A DNA stretch of 5,762 nt from Cytophagales bacterium (GTDB taxonomy: Bacteria; Bacteroidota; Bacteroidia; Cytophagales; Cyclobacteriaceae): contig DMST01000047.1 in assembly GCA_003454975.1 (NCBI GenBank), positions 1 to 5,762 on the forward strand, written 5' to 3'. A program made the position numbers and the translations under genes. Positions 1 through 5,390 of this stretch are shown here, one piece after another. Numbering within the stretch: the first letter of the stretch is position 1; the number at the start of each line of letters is the position of its first letter. A model generated the notes under the pieces. The model did not search any database and had not been told where the DNA came from. It saw only the letters and a program-made list of their open reading frames with translations.

Positions 1-1
1 C

Positions 2-520
2 AACGCGGTACTGAGTGCCATGCGCCGCCGCTACCGCCGCGAGCTATACGCCGACCGTGTAGCTACCATCAAGTCCCTGATGCCCGATGCGTGCATCGGG
101 GTGGATGTGATCGTGGGTTTCCCCGGTGAAACGGAAGAGCACTTCCTGGACAGTTACCGCTTCCTGAACGAGCTGGATGTGAGCTACCTGCACGTGTTTG
201 CCTATAGCGAGCGTGCCAACACCCCCGCCGCCGAAATGAACGGGGTAGTGCCCAAGTCCGTGCGTGGAGACCGCTCGAAAATGCTACGAGGCCTTTCCGA
301 GAAGAAACGCCGTGCTTTTTACGAAAGCCAGGTGGGCAAGGAAGAGGTGGTTCTCTTCGAGAACGATGTGCAGGACGGCATCATGCACGGCTTTACCCGC
401 AACTACGTACGCGTAGCCGCTAAGTACGATCCCATTTTGGTCAATGAGACCAAGCCCGTACTGCTCACCGAGGTGAATGCACAAGGCCTCATGGAGGTCA
501 CGGAGCCTGTGTTTGCTTAA
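2..520 (+). CDS. mtaB: tRNA threonylcarbamoyladenosine methylthiotransferase MtaB, 3' end
   Basis: Partial gene whose 5' part lies before the window; the frame is open from base 2 (codon AAC) to the TAA at 518-520, about 172 residues. MtaB is a radical-SAM enzyme that adds a methylthio group to t6A37 of ANN-decoding tRNAs in the cytoplasm. Visible here are LSAMRRRY near the start (the family motif after the HIPLQSGS segment), IGVDVIVGFPGETEEHF typical of the late radical-SAM domain, the YLHVFAYSERANTPAAEM segment, and a C-terminal TRAM-like tail (VGKEEVVLFE ... HGFTRNYVRV ... LLTEV). The catalytic CxxxCxxC motif would be upstream and cannot be checked. The ATG at 20 is internal and not a true start. 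MiaB/RimO are the alternatives, but the RANTPAAEM segment and tail fit MtaB best. Confidence 0.93.
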   Translation, partial: NAVLSAMRRRYRRELYADRVATIKSLMPDACIGVDVIVGFPGETEEHFLDSYRFLNELDVSYLHVFAYSERANTPAAEMNGVVPKSVRGDRSKMLRGLSEKKRRAFYESQVGKEEVVLFENDVQDGIMHGFTRNYVRVAAKYDPILVNETKPVLLTEVNAQGLMEVTEPVFA

Positions 521-549
521 GGAGTACGCGGGAAAGCCACAGACTTTTT
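507..549 (+). terminator. Candidate intrinsic terminator overlapping the mtaB stop codon
   Basis: CTGTG (507-511) pairs with CACAG (538-542) and GCTT (515-518) with AAGC (534-537). The 5' arm has a 3-nt TTT bulge and the loop is 15 nt. Five Ts follow at 545-549. The stem begins inside the last mtaB codons, so the stop lies within the hairpin. The bulge and long loop make this only moderately strong. Confidence 0.45.
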
Positions 550-701
550 CTTGTTCATGGTGTTAAGTAGAATGCTTGACACCTCTTCACAACGGGGCTG
601 GAAGTTCCTTTTGGCTCCACCCTTTCCAATCAGGGGAGCATCGTTCTCCATCTTCACTGAATAACTTCTAAATTCCTAATTCTTCTCGGTGGTCTTGCTT
701 T

Positions 702-731
702 TCTGGGGCTTAAAACACCAAATTATATTTG
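702..731 (+). promoter_or_regulatory. Candidate Bacteroidota promoter for the plug-domain gene
   Basis: TATATTTG at 724-731 matches the Bacteroidota -7 consensus TAnnTTTG exactly. TCTG at 702-705 is a one-mismatch match to the -33 TTTG box, with an 18-bp spacer. Transcription would begin around 738, giving a leader of about 115 nt before the ATG at 855. The weak -33 box keeps confidence low. Confidence 0.35.
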
Positions 732-732
732 G
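718..732. repeat. Palindrome CCAAAT-TAT-ATTTGG, possible operator, copy 1
   Basis: A perfect dyad with 6-bp arms around a 3-bp centre, covering the candidate -7 element at 724-731. A dimeric regulator bound here would block the promoter. It shares the core CAAAT-N3-ATTTG with a second palindrome at 817-831. Confidence 0.4.
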
Positions 733-816
733 ATAATATTGCCTGAGAAGAAGTTTGGCATAGCGTTGGTGGCTTTTTTCAAACGGGATGTGGAATGGGA
801 GAGACCGCTGCATCCT

Positions 817-831
817 ACAAATGAAATTTGT
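817..831. repeat. Palindrome ACAAAT-GAA-ATTTGT, possible operator, copy 2
   Basis: A perfect dyad with 6-bp arms around a 3-bp centre, ending 23 bp before the ATG at 855. It has the same CAAAT-N3-ATTTG core as copy 1, and the centres are 99 bp apart. It could be a second operator or, in RNA, a small hairpin close to the start codon. Confidence 0.4.
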
Positions 832-854
832 TCAATCTTAAATAGTTCTTGCCT

Positions 855-1514
855 ATGCACACCCGAATTTTACTTACTATTACGGCCCTTTCTTTGCTGA
901 CCACCAGCTGGGCACAAGGTCCCACACCCCACACGCAAAAGACACCGGCGACCATCGTGGTGACGGGGGAATTGGCATTGCCCACTGCGCCAGATGAGTT
1001 GGCTGCTCCGTTACACTCAGAAGAGAGAGTTTCTTCGACTACCATCAAAATTAGATCGCATTCGGCTATCCCAAACCCGGAACCGCTTTGGGTAGTGGAT
1101 GGAATCATTGTTGATAAACAGGACCTCGAGGATATTCTACCTGAGGAAATAGAGGCCATAGAAGTAATACGAAACCAGGCGGCCGCTGCGATCTATGGCT
1201 CAAGGGGAGCCAATGGGGTTATTATTGTAAAAACCAGACAGACCGTGCCTGAGTCTGAAGTAGAGGTGCTGCCTTGGCAAGACCCTACCTGGTACCGTCA
1301 GCAGGATCAGCTGTTTTTTCGCCTAGACGAGCGGGAGAAAATCCTGAAGGTAGCGGTGATGGACATTAAAGGTGCTACACACCACGAGCAAGTGGGATAC
1401 GATGCTAAAAAAGGCGTGTTGCTGGAGGATATCCCGTATAACGAACCTTTGATTCTACTGGTAACTACTGCCCGTGGCCGCAAAACCTGGCGCATGCAAT
1501 GGAGTGATGAGTAA
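855..1514 (+). CDS. Exported protein with a stand-alone TonB-receptor plug domain
   Basis: 219 residues. The ATG at 855 is preferred over the TTG at 849 because it leads directly into a signal peptide (residues 1-20, hydrophobic ILLTITALSLL, cleavage likely after SWA-20), so the product should reach the periplasm. Residues about 77-127 match the plug domain of SusC/RagA-type receptors: PLWVVDGIIVD, then PEEIEAIEVIRNQAAAAIYG and SRGANGVIIVKT. The remaining ~90 residues contain no beta-barrel; full SusC proteins run to roughly 1000 residues, so this is not a transporter. Residues about 152-216 (KVAVMDIKG ... EDIPYNEPLILLVTTARGRKTWRMQW) look like a small beta-sandwich, somewhat like a type IX secretion sorting tail, though no family match is clear. 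It stands alone between terminator-like hairpins. Function is unknown: possibly an interaction module or a domesticated receptor fragment. The domain call is firm; the role is not. Confidence 0.8.
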   Translation: MHTRILLTITALSLLTTSWAQGPTPHTQKTPATIVVTGELALPTAPDELAAPLHSEERVSSTTIKIRSHSAIPNPEPLWVVDGIIVDKQDLEDILPEEIEAIEVIRNQAAAAIYGSRGANGVIIVKTRQTVPESEVEVLPWQDPTWYRQQDQLFFRLDEREKILKVAVMDIKGATHHEQVGYDAKKGVLLEDIPYNEPLILLVTTARGRKTWRMQWSDE

Positions 1515-1529
1515 TGCCAAAGTAAGCTT

Positions 1530-1557
1530 GTCCATCCAAGCCAAAGCTTCGGTGGAC
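1530..1557 (+). terminator. Hairpin just after the plug-domain gene
   Basis: GTCCA-CC-AAGC (1530-1541, one bulged T) pairs with GCTT-GG-TGGAC (1546-1557, one bulged C) around a CAAA loop, giving about 11 bp. It begins 15 nt after the stop codon. No T-run follows, so it may be an RNA-stabilising 3' hairpin rather than a classical terminator. Confidence 0.4.
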
Positions 1558-1734
1558 GTAGATGCTTGAATCTTCGGGGCCGGAAGCCATACCTATATCG
1601 TATCAAAATACATTGGGGATGAGCTTTCGGTCTTTTTCTTTTGGGCTAGTATTCCCAGCATTCGAATGTAAAAGGAAGATCTCAGGGGGCTTTCTCCACT
1701 AACCAGCTCTTCGTCATTAGATCTCAGATGAGGA

Positions 1735-1761
1735 CTCCCTAGGCCCTGCAATGCTAGGGAG
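1735..1761. repeat. Perfect 8-bp inverted repeat (hairpin)
   Basis: CTCCCTAG (1735-1742) and CTAGGGAG (1754-1761) are exact reverse complements around an 11-nt loop. A T-containing stretch follows at about 1770-1773 but is short. It could be a terminator or an operator upstream of the DUF1361 gene. Confidence 0.35.
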
Positions 1762-1838
1762 CTATCACATTTTCATTGGTCGGTGCATCCGTCATGCAAT
1801 GGCTACGTTATCTCTAATAGAATAACCAGCCTAAGTCT

Positions 1839-2507
1839 ATGCAACTCACGTTGACCCAGCGCGCTCGCGTTTCCGAAACGGTGATTTTGGCAGCTTTGAC
1901 GCTCGCCTGCTTTGTGATTTCCCTATTCCGCACCCGCGTTTCTGATACCCTGCATTACCTGTTTCTCAATTGGAACCTCTTTCTGGCCTTTGTGCCTTGG
2001 GCCGTGGTCACGGCTGTGAGGGTGCTACCCGGGCTGGAGCGTCGAGGGTGGGTGCTGGTCCCCGTTACCGCGGTGTGGTTGCTTTTCTTTCCCAATGCCC
2101 CCTACATCCTCACGGACCTATTTCACCTCAAGTACACTGACAGCATGCCCCTGTGGTTCGATCTGGTACTCATCCTCCTCTTCGCCTGGACAGGCCTGTT
2201 GTTTGGTTTCCTGAGCCTATGGGATTTGGAGATTCTGCTCAGCCGCCCACTGGGCAAACGCCTGGCCGGTTTGTGCTCGGTTGCCTTTTTGTTCATTGGC
2301 AGCTTTGGCATTTATGTAGGGCGCTACCTACGCTGGAACAGCTGGGATATCCTCACCGAGCCCATGGCCTTGCTCTATGATCTGGGAGATCGACTGATCA
2401 ATCCTTTTCAGCACCCCCGCACCTGGGGTGTTACCCTGTTTATGGGCTTTTTCCTTAATGCGGTGTATTGGTCTTTGCGTTGGCTGCGCACACGTAGAAC
2501 AGATTGA
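1839..2507 (+). CDS. DUF1361 family integral membrane protein
   Basis: 222 residues, close to the family's usual length. Six hydrophobic segments are visible at about residues 13-30, 41-62, 71-88, 106-128, 143-161 and 196-213, so it sits in the cytoplasmic membrane. The DUF1361 signatures are present: WLLFFPNAPYILTDLFHL (80-97), the acidic WFDLVLILLFAWTGLLFGFLS segment (106-126), and GRYLRWNSWDIL (161-172). Polar and charged residues (N86, D93, H96, D108, R162, R165, N167, D170) lie in or next to membrane segments and are the family's conserved ones, suggesting a functional polar pocket, but no biochemical role is established. The ATG at 1839 is the only reasonable start. The gene appears monocistronic: 120 bp separates it from the lower-GC Nudix gene, with only a T6 run (2524-2529) and no clear terminator stem. 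Confidence 0.88.
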   Translation: MQLTLTQRARVSETVILAALTLACFVISLFRTRVSDTLHYLFLNWNLFLAFVPWAVVTAVRVLPGLERRGWVLVPVTAVWLLFFPNAPYILTDLFHLKYTDSMPLWFDLVLILLFAWTGLLFGFLSLWDLEILLSRPLGKRLAGLCSVAFLFIGSFGIYVGRYLRWNSWDILTEPMALLYDLGDRLINPFQHPRTWGVTLFMGFFLNAVYWSLRWLRTRRTD

Positions 2508-2627
2508 AATTAGTCTCATTTCGTTTTTTGCCGCTAGGCTAGTGTTCCCTGAAACCAGCTATGGTTAAAATACTTGTGCCATAAACTAGGGATTACCTAT
2601 GTTGGAAGAGATTGGCACAAAGGCCAA

Positions 2628-3065
2628 ATGAAATCAGCTATGTTGAATAAGAAGATTAGGGTTTCTCTTTATGGAGTTTTGGTAGAGAAAGAGAAAGTGT
2701 TGCTAGTGCGGACAAAGTTGCCAACCGGTAGTGTTATCAATTTTCCAGGAGGAGCCCTTGAGTGGGACGAACATCCTCTTGAGGGTTTAAAAAGAGAGTT
2801 TTATGAAGAAACTGGATTGAAGGTAAAAACCACCGCATTACTATTTGCTTCTGAAAAGAAGCATTTCTTCCCAAATCGACCAGAAAATCACTGTTACTGT
2901 GTGTACTATTCTGTAGAAAGCTCGGATGCCTCTTCCATCCAGATCATAGATGAAGAAGAGATATTAGACTGTTTTTGGTATCCGGTCTCAGATCTTCCAC
3001 ACCCAGAAATGAGTGGACCCGAGTTTGAATTTTGTGAACGCTTAGGAAAATCTGTGTTCCTGTGA
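2628..3065 (+). CDS. Nudix (MutT-type) hydrolase
   Basis: 145 residues, a normal length for a single Nudix domain. These cytosolic enzymes cleave nucleoside diphosphates linked to another moiety (sugar nucleotides, NTPs, cofactors) using Mg2+. The Nudix box GX5EX7REUXEEXGU is complete: G42, E48, R56-E57, E60-E61 and G63 within GGALEWDEHPLEGLKREFYEETGL; the two glutamates of REFYEE and E57 are the metal ligands in this family. The ATG at 2628 is chosen because AAAGG lies 4 nt upstream; the ATG at 2640 (141 residues, starting MLNKKIRV) is equally compatible, and the TTG at 2574 is unlikely. The substrate cannot be read from the sequence. The stop overlaps the next gene's GTG by four bases, so the two are co-translated. 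Base composition is unlike the neighbours: 20 of 60 bases in 2641-2700 are G or C against 34 of 60 in 61-120, suggesting horizontal acquisition. Confidence 0.9.
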   Translation: MKSAMLNKKIRVSLYGVLVEKEKVLLVRTKLPTGSVINFPGGALEWDEHPLEGLKREFYEETGLKVKTTALLFASEKKHFFPNRPENHCYCVYYSVESSDASSIQIIDEEEILDCFWYPVSDLPHPEMSGPEFEFCERLGKSVFL

Positions 3066-3604
3066 TAGAGATACACCAAAAACATGATCGGGCGTTGCTT
3101 GAGGAGCATGCCCACTCTTCCTTTCATCTTACCTGGCTTGGCAGAAACGAGTGGTTGGTAGCTTTGCTCTGCGCATTGTCTGGAATCCTTATGGTCCTGC
3201 TCTTAGGCGAAGACAGCAGATGGTTAGGGATAGGGCTTTCGACTCTTGGAATAATAGAATTGATCCGAAACCCATCAAGGGAGCAGCGGTGGGTAAAAAA
3301 GAAACTGCGAGAGAAGATAGTGGGTAAGGAGATGGCATTTCGCCTTTCTGATGATTCGCTGACCATTGCGTATGATAAGGAGGAAAGAACGCACGCCTAC
3401 GCAGCCATGCGTGGTTGCTGGGTCTCTTCTACAGGAGTGTTGTTCAAGATAACTTACGCTGAGTATTACTATATCTCTTTCAACTCCCTGCCTAAAGGTT
3501 TGACCCCTGATGAATTGATTAAAAGCCTGGCTACCTACTTGGGATCAAAACTGGTGGTGAAGCGACCAAAAGGTAATTATTCCACTGTGAAAAATTCAAT
3601 ATAA
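3062..3604 (+). CDS. Two-TM membrane protein with a YcxB-like C-terminal domain
   Basis: 180 residues. The start is the GTG at 3062, overlapping the Nudix stop (GTGA, 3062-3065); the next in-frame ATG is residue 44, inside a membrane segment. After a His/Glu-rich N-terminus (HDRALLEEHAHSSFH) there are two hydrophobic segments, about residues 31-48 and 53-68, joined by a short GEDSR turn. A basic segment follows (RNPSREQRWVKKKLREK), which by the positive-inside rule places the C-terminal part in the cytoplasm. Residues about 93-160 (FRLSDDSLTIAY ... YAAMRGCWVSSTGVLFKI ... YYYISFNSLP) have the beta-rich, PH-like pattern of YcxB-type proteins. No catalytic motif is seen and no function is established. 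The overlap with the Nudix gene implies one operon, and the pair may be functionally linked. The YcxB assignment is by pattern only and is moderate. Confidence 0.7.
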   Translation: MIEIHQKHDRALLEEHAHSSFHLTWLGRNEWLVALLCALSGILMVLLLGEDSRWLGIGLSTLGIIELIRNPSREQRWVKKKLREKIVGKEMAFRLSDDSLTIAYDKEERTHAYAAMRGCWVSSTGVLFKITYAEYYYISFNSLPKGLTPDELIKSLATYLGSKLVVKRPKGNYSTVKNSI

Positions 3605-3610
3605 ATGCGG

Positions 3611-3638
3611 CCTCCGGGTCCGGAGGACTAATAATTTT
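3611..3638 (+). terminator. Hairpin terminator candidate of the Nudix/YcxB operon
   Basis: CCTCCGG (3611-3617) and CCGGAGG (3620-3626) are exact complements; the realistic fold is a 6-bp GC-rich stem with a GGTC tetraloop. It starts 7 nt after the YcxB-like gene's stop. The following ACTAATAATTTT has only a four-base T-run, so it may be a weak terminator or a 3'-end stabiliser. Confidence 0.5.
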
Positions 3639-3642
3639 AAAG

Positions 3643-3780
3643 CCCTACCGACAGGTTGGGGTTAGCACCAGAGCAATACCAAGGTTCTGTGAACCGCCTC
3701 AGTCACCGGGGGATGGACTCGAAGCCACCAAAAGAAGGGACACGCCCACCTATATTTTCATCCCTTTCGGTCTATGAGGC
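3643..3780 (+). ncRNA. Possible structured RNA (multi-stem)
   Basis: Successive stems: CCC-T-ACC (3643-3649) with GGT-T-GGG (3654-3660) around GACA with a T-T mismatch; GGTTC (3683-3687)/GAACC (3691-3695); then GCCTCA (3696-3701)/TGAGGC (3775-3780) closing over AAGGGA (3735-3740)/TCCCTT (3761-3766). The terminator-like 3818-3857 lies downstream. It matches no RNA family I recognise (not 6S, SRP, RNase P or tmRNA), no promoter was found, and the strand is assumed from the T-run. Weakly supported. Confidence 0.25.
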
Positions 3781-3817
3781 AAGAAAAACCCCAAAAAAAT
3801 AACCGGTGTTTATCGTG

Positions 3818-3857
3818 TTGATAGTCAATGTATTACCCCTCTATCAAAAATTTTTTT
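3818..3857 (+). terminator. Candidate intrinsic terminator with A5T7 tract
   Basis: TTGATAG (3818-3824) and CTATCAA (3841-3847) form a 7-bp stem with a 16-nt loop. A run of A (3846-3850) and seven T (3851-3857) follows. The stem is AT-rich, and the Ts start three bases after it. The A5T7 block could also act as bent DNA or an UP-like element for the lipoprotein gene. Confidence 0.4.
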
Positions 3858-3957
3858 CAATTTATTCTCTCTCAAAAGTAGGGGGGTAGCGGAGTTATGC
3901 GGTGTAAGGGTGTACGAATCAAAAAAACACACACATAAAATGATAACGCGTAACACT

Positions 3958-4794
3958 ATGAAAAGAGTAACCTTGATGTTGACTATCCTGCTGAGTGCCG
4001 GATTCCTCTACAGCTGTACTGAAGGTATGGGCCCCTTGTTCGGCAACAACGCCCTGGTAGACGCCATTGAAGCAGCCCTCGACAAAGAAGAAATCTCGCT
4101 GGCAGATTTGCCTGAGTCGGCCCAGGAAGTACTGACGAGTGAGTACGGAGACTACGCCATCATTCGGATTTTGAGTGCACCGGACCAGGGCTTCCAAGTA
4201 GACCTGCAGCGTACCGCTGACCTAAGCGAAACGAGTGCTTTTTTCGACACAGAAGGAGAGGAGCTAGAGTGCAACCCCGAGCGACGTGGCCGTCGAGGTC
4301 GCCGAGGCGGACTGTTACGTGGTGAGTGCTTTGACGTGACGTTCCCCATCGACTTGGTGATGCCCGACGAGAGCACGATTACGATTACGGGCGAGGAGGA
4401 CTTTGGCCTGGTGAAGGCGTGGTACGAGGCTAATCCTGATGCTGGTGAGAAGCCAGAGCCGGTATTCCCCATTGAGGTAACGGACCAAGCTGGAGAGGTG
4501 ATTTCGATTACGAGCATGGAGGAATTGCGTGCGCTGCAGGAAGAGTGCCGCCCCAACGGACGCCGTTGCTTCCGCCTGGCCTTTCCCCACTCAGTAACGA
4601 TGCCTGACGGCAGTACCATTACGCTGAACAGTGAGGATGACAAGGAGCAGGTGAAGGCCTGGTACGAGGCCAATCCGGACGCTACGGACCGCCCTACGCT
4701 AGTGTTTCCGGTAACGGTAGAGTACCAAGACGGCAGCACGGCCACCGCCAACAGTGAAGAGGAGCTGATTGCTCTTCGTGAAGCTTGCGAATAA
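3958..4794 (+). CDS. Repeat-containing lipoprotein, PepSY-like N-terminal part
   Basis: 278 residues. The ATG at 3958 is chosen because it gives a clean lipoprotein signal: MKRVTLMLTILLSAGFLYSC with the lipobox LYSC and lipidated Cys20; the ATG at 3940 and GTG at 3910 would add a charged extension. Residues about 32-103 (LPESAQEVLTSEYGDYAI ... GFQVDLQ ... FFDTEGEEL) resemble the PepSY-like/BLIP-like fold of Bacteroidota periplasmic proteins. An Arg/Gly linker follows (109-118, RRGRRGRRGG). Then two repeats of exactly 74 residues, C124-C197 and C204-C277, each starting CF and ending in Cys, each containing WYEANPDA and two FP-x-V-x-(D)G-(S/T) beta units; the FP starts at 129, 170, 209 and 250. 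The mature protein is very acidic outside the linker. It should be anchored in the envelope. Function is unknown; its position next to a sigma/FecR pair suggests a signalling or regulated role. It resembles uncharacterised Bacteroidota lipoproteins rather than a named family. Confidence 0.85.
   Translation: MKRVTLMLTILLSAGFLYSCTEGMGPLFGNNALVDAIEAALDKEEISLADLPESAQEVLTSEYGDYAIIRILSAPDQGFQVDLQRTADLSETSAFFDTEGEELECNPERRGRRGRRGGLLRGECFDVTFPIDLVMPDESTITITGEEDFGLVKAWYEANPDAGEKPEPVFPIEVTDQAGEVISITSMEELRALQEECRPNGRRCFRLAFPHSVTMPDGSTITLNSEDDKEQVKAWYEANPDATDRPTLVFPVTVEYQDGSTATANSEEELIALREACE
4327..4548 (+). repeat. Protein-coding repeat, copy 1 (74 codons)
   Basis: Codons for C124 to C197 of the lipoprotein. 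It is offset by 240 bp from copy 2, with near-identity in the WYEANPD block (about 4411-4443). One difference is the GEE/EDF segment, where copy 2 has NSEDD. Confidence 0.8.
4567..4788 (+). repeat. Protein-coding repeat, copy 2 (74 codons)
   Basis: Codons for C204 to C277 of the lipoprotein, exactly the length of copy 1, with no indel. It carries the fuller MPDGSTITLNSEDD and YQDGSTATANSEEEL units. Confidence 0.8.
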
Positions 4795-4822
4795 TTCATA
4801 CCCACCCAATCGTAGGCTGGTA

Positions 4823-4855
4823 GTTGGGGATAGCGTTTATCTTCGAGTACCTTTA
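4823..4855 (+). promoter_or_regulatory. Weak candidate promoter for the sigma factor gene
   Basis: GTTG (4823-4826) and TACCTTTA (4848-4855) each miss the -33 TTTG and -7 TAnnTTTG boxes by one base, with a 21-bp spacer. Transcription would start near 4861, inside the hairpin at 4857-4886. The sigma gene may instead be read through from the lipoprotein gene. Confidence 0.25.
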
Positions 4856-4856
4856 T

Positions 4857-4891
4857 GGGGCGGCTGCGGCACCCGCGGTCGCTCCCTCTTT
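4857..4891 (+). terminator. Strong GC-rich hairpin with T-rich tail: terminator or sigma-gene attenuator
   Basis: The arms 4857-4869 and 4873-4886 pair over 13 positions (G-C pairs plus three G-U) with one bulged C (4882) and a CAC loop. TCTTT follows at 4887-4891. It sits 62 nt after the lipoprotein stop and ends 18 nt before the sigma factor start, so it either ends the lipoprotein transcript or reduces read-through into the sigma gene. Confidence 0.6.
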
Positions 4892-4904
4892 CGTTAGCTG
4901 ACCC

Positions 4905-5390
4905 TTGACACAAACTGAGTTTAAAAGTTGTTTTGACCGGTGGTTCGATGAATTGCGCAACTACCTGACGTACCGCTGCGGAGACAGCGATCTGGCGACT
5001 GATTTGGTACAGGAGGCGTACATAAAGGTATGGGAGAAGGGCTTGGAGTATCAAGGAGAGAAGACCAAAAGCTTGCTGTATAAGGTGGCCAATGAGGCTT
5101 GGATATCGCAGTACCGCAAGCGAGGCAGCGCCGAGAAATACCGAATGGAGCTGCAGTGGACCGAGGAGCACAACAGCACGGAAGATAAGCTGCACTATCA
5201 GGAGCTGAAAGAACGCTACGAACGGGCTCTGGCCCGGCTACCCGAAAAACGTAGGGTAGTGTACTTGCTAAGCAGGGTAGACCACCTGAGCTACCCGGAA
5301 ATAGCCCAGCGGCTGGGCCTTAGCGTAAAAGCCGTAGAAAAACGGATGAAAGGGGCCTTGCAAGACCTCCGCCAACTATTGGACGCATGA
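4905..5390 (+). CDS. ECF-type RNA polymerase sigma-70 factor
   Basis: 161 residues. The start is TTG at 4905: an in-frame TGA at 4899 rules out anything upstream, and the next candidate (TTG 4953) would remove part of region 2. Region 2 spans about residues 6-73, with the core-binding segment LATDLVQEAYIKVWEK (30-45) and VANEAWISQYRKR (61-73). Region 4 spans about 105-158, with a helix-turn-helix YPEIAQRLGLSVKAVEKRM (130-148) for -35 recognition. There is no region 3 or C-terminal extension, as expected for extracytoplasmic-function sigma factors. It directs RNA polymerase to a small regulon, normally while held by its anti-sigma partner. The stop overlaps the FecR-type gene by four bases (ATGA), so the two are co-translated. 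The downstream FecR partner places it in the Bacteroidota FecI-like signalling group; the regulon is not readable here. Confidence 0.95.
   Translation: MTQTEFKSCFDRWFDELRNYLTYRCGDSDLATDLVQEAYIKVWEKGLEYQGEKTKSLLYKVANEAWISQYRKRGSAEKYRMELQWTEEHNSTEDKLHYQELKERYERALARLPEKRRVVYLLSRVDHLSYPEIAQRLGLSVKAVEKRMKGALQDLRQLLDA

Larger units (their letters stand above)
521..854 (+). other. Gene-free stretch upstream of the plug-domain gene
   Basis: No open frame here has a credible protein. After the terminator T-run it becomes AT-rich, with a candidate promoter element at 724-731 inside a palindrome (718-732), a second palindrome with the same core (817-831), an 8-bp inverted repeat TTCTTCTC (680-687)/GAGAAGAA (745-752) bracketing the first palindrome, and a T6 run at 774-779 without a convincing stem. 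It reads as a regulatory leader for the gene at 855. Confidence 0.5.
1515..1838 (+). other. Gene-free stretch between the plug-domain and DUF1361 genes
   Basis: No supported gene. It holds two hairpins (1530-1557 and 1735-1761), a repeated 9-mer AGATCTCAG (1677-1685 and 1719-1727), and a 10-bp palindrome CATTCGAATG (1659-1668). No good TAnnTTTG promoter was found before the gene at 1839. Confidence 0.4.
3605..3957 (+). other. Structured gene-free region before the lipoprotein gene
   Basis: No credible protein gene. The region is dense in inverted repeats: 3611-3626, 3643-3660, 3683-3695, GCCTCA (3696-3701)/TGAGGC (3775-3780) enclosing AAGGGA (3735-3740)/TCCCTT (3761-3766), and 3818-3847 followed by A and T runs. 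A short frame, ATG 3713 to TAA 3800-3802 (29 codons), exists but lacks any sign of translation. From about 3905 the sequence turns A/C-rich (ACACACACA at 3927-3935), as in Bacteroidota mRNA leaders. It may encode a structured RNA or be an interspersed repeat. Confidence 0.4.

Noticed and set aside
815..1159. Minus-strand open frame opposite the plug-domain gene
   Set aside because: It is antisense to the signal peptide and plug domain, and its product has no recognisable features.
2153..2380. Second + strand frame inside the DUF1361 gene
   Set aside because: It lies wholly within a well-supported membrane-protein gene in another frame and encodes no recognisable product.
2574..2620. 8-bp inverted repeat TTGTGCCA/TGGCACAA before the Nudix gene as a riboswitch or operator
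   Set aside because: An 8-bp repeat with a 31-nt loop is expected a few times by chance in a window this size, and no other regulatory element accompanies it.
3713..3802. 29-codon small open frame in the structured intergenic region
   Set aside because: No ribosome-binding site, signal or known motif is seen, and its codons lie within stems, so RNA structure or repeat origin explains the sequence better.
3704..3808. tRNA or tRNA-like gene on the minus strand (T-arm-like GGTGGCTTCGAGTCC and CACCGG/CCGGTG ends)
   Set aside because: The T-loop has an extra base, the ends are over 100 nt apart, and the internal stem has a 20-nt loop, so no anticodon or D arm can be drawn.
4152..5195. 347-codon antisense open frame on the minus strand
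   Set aside because: It runs across the lipoprotein and sigma genes, both of which have clear family features. Its product is low-complexity Ser/Arg/Leu-rich without a domain and is explained by codon bias of the opposite strand.
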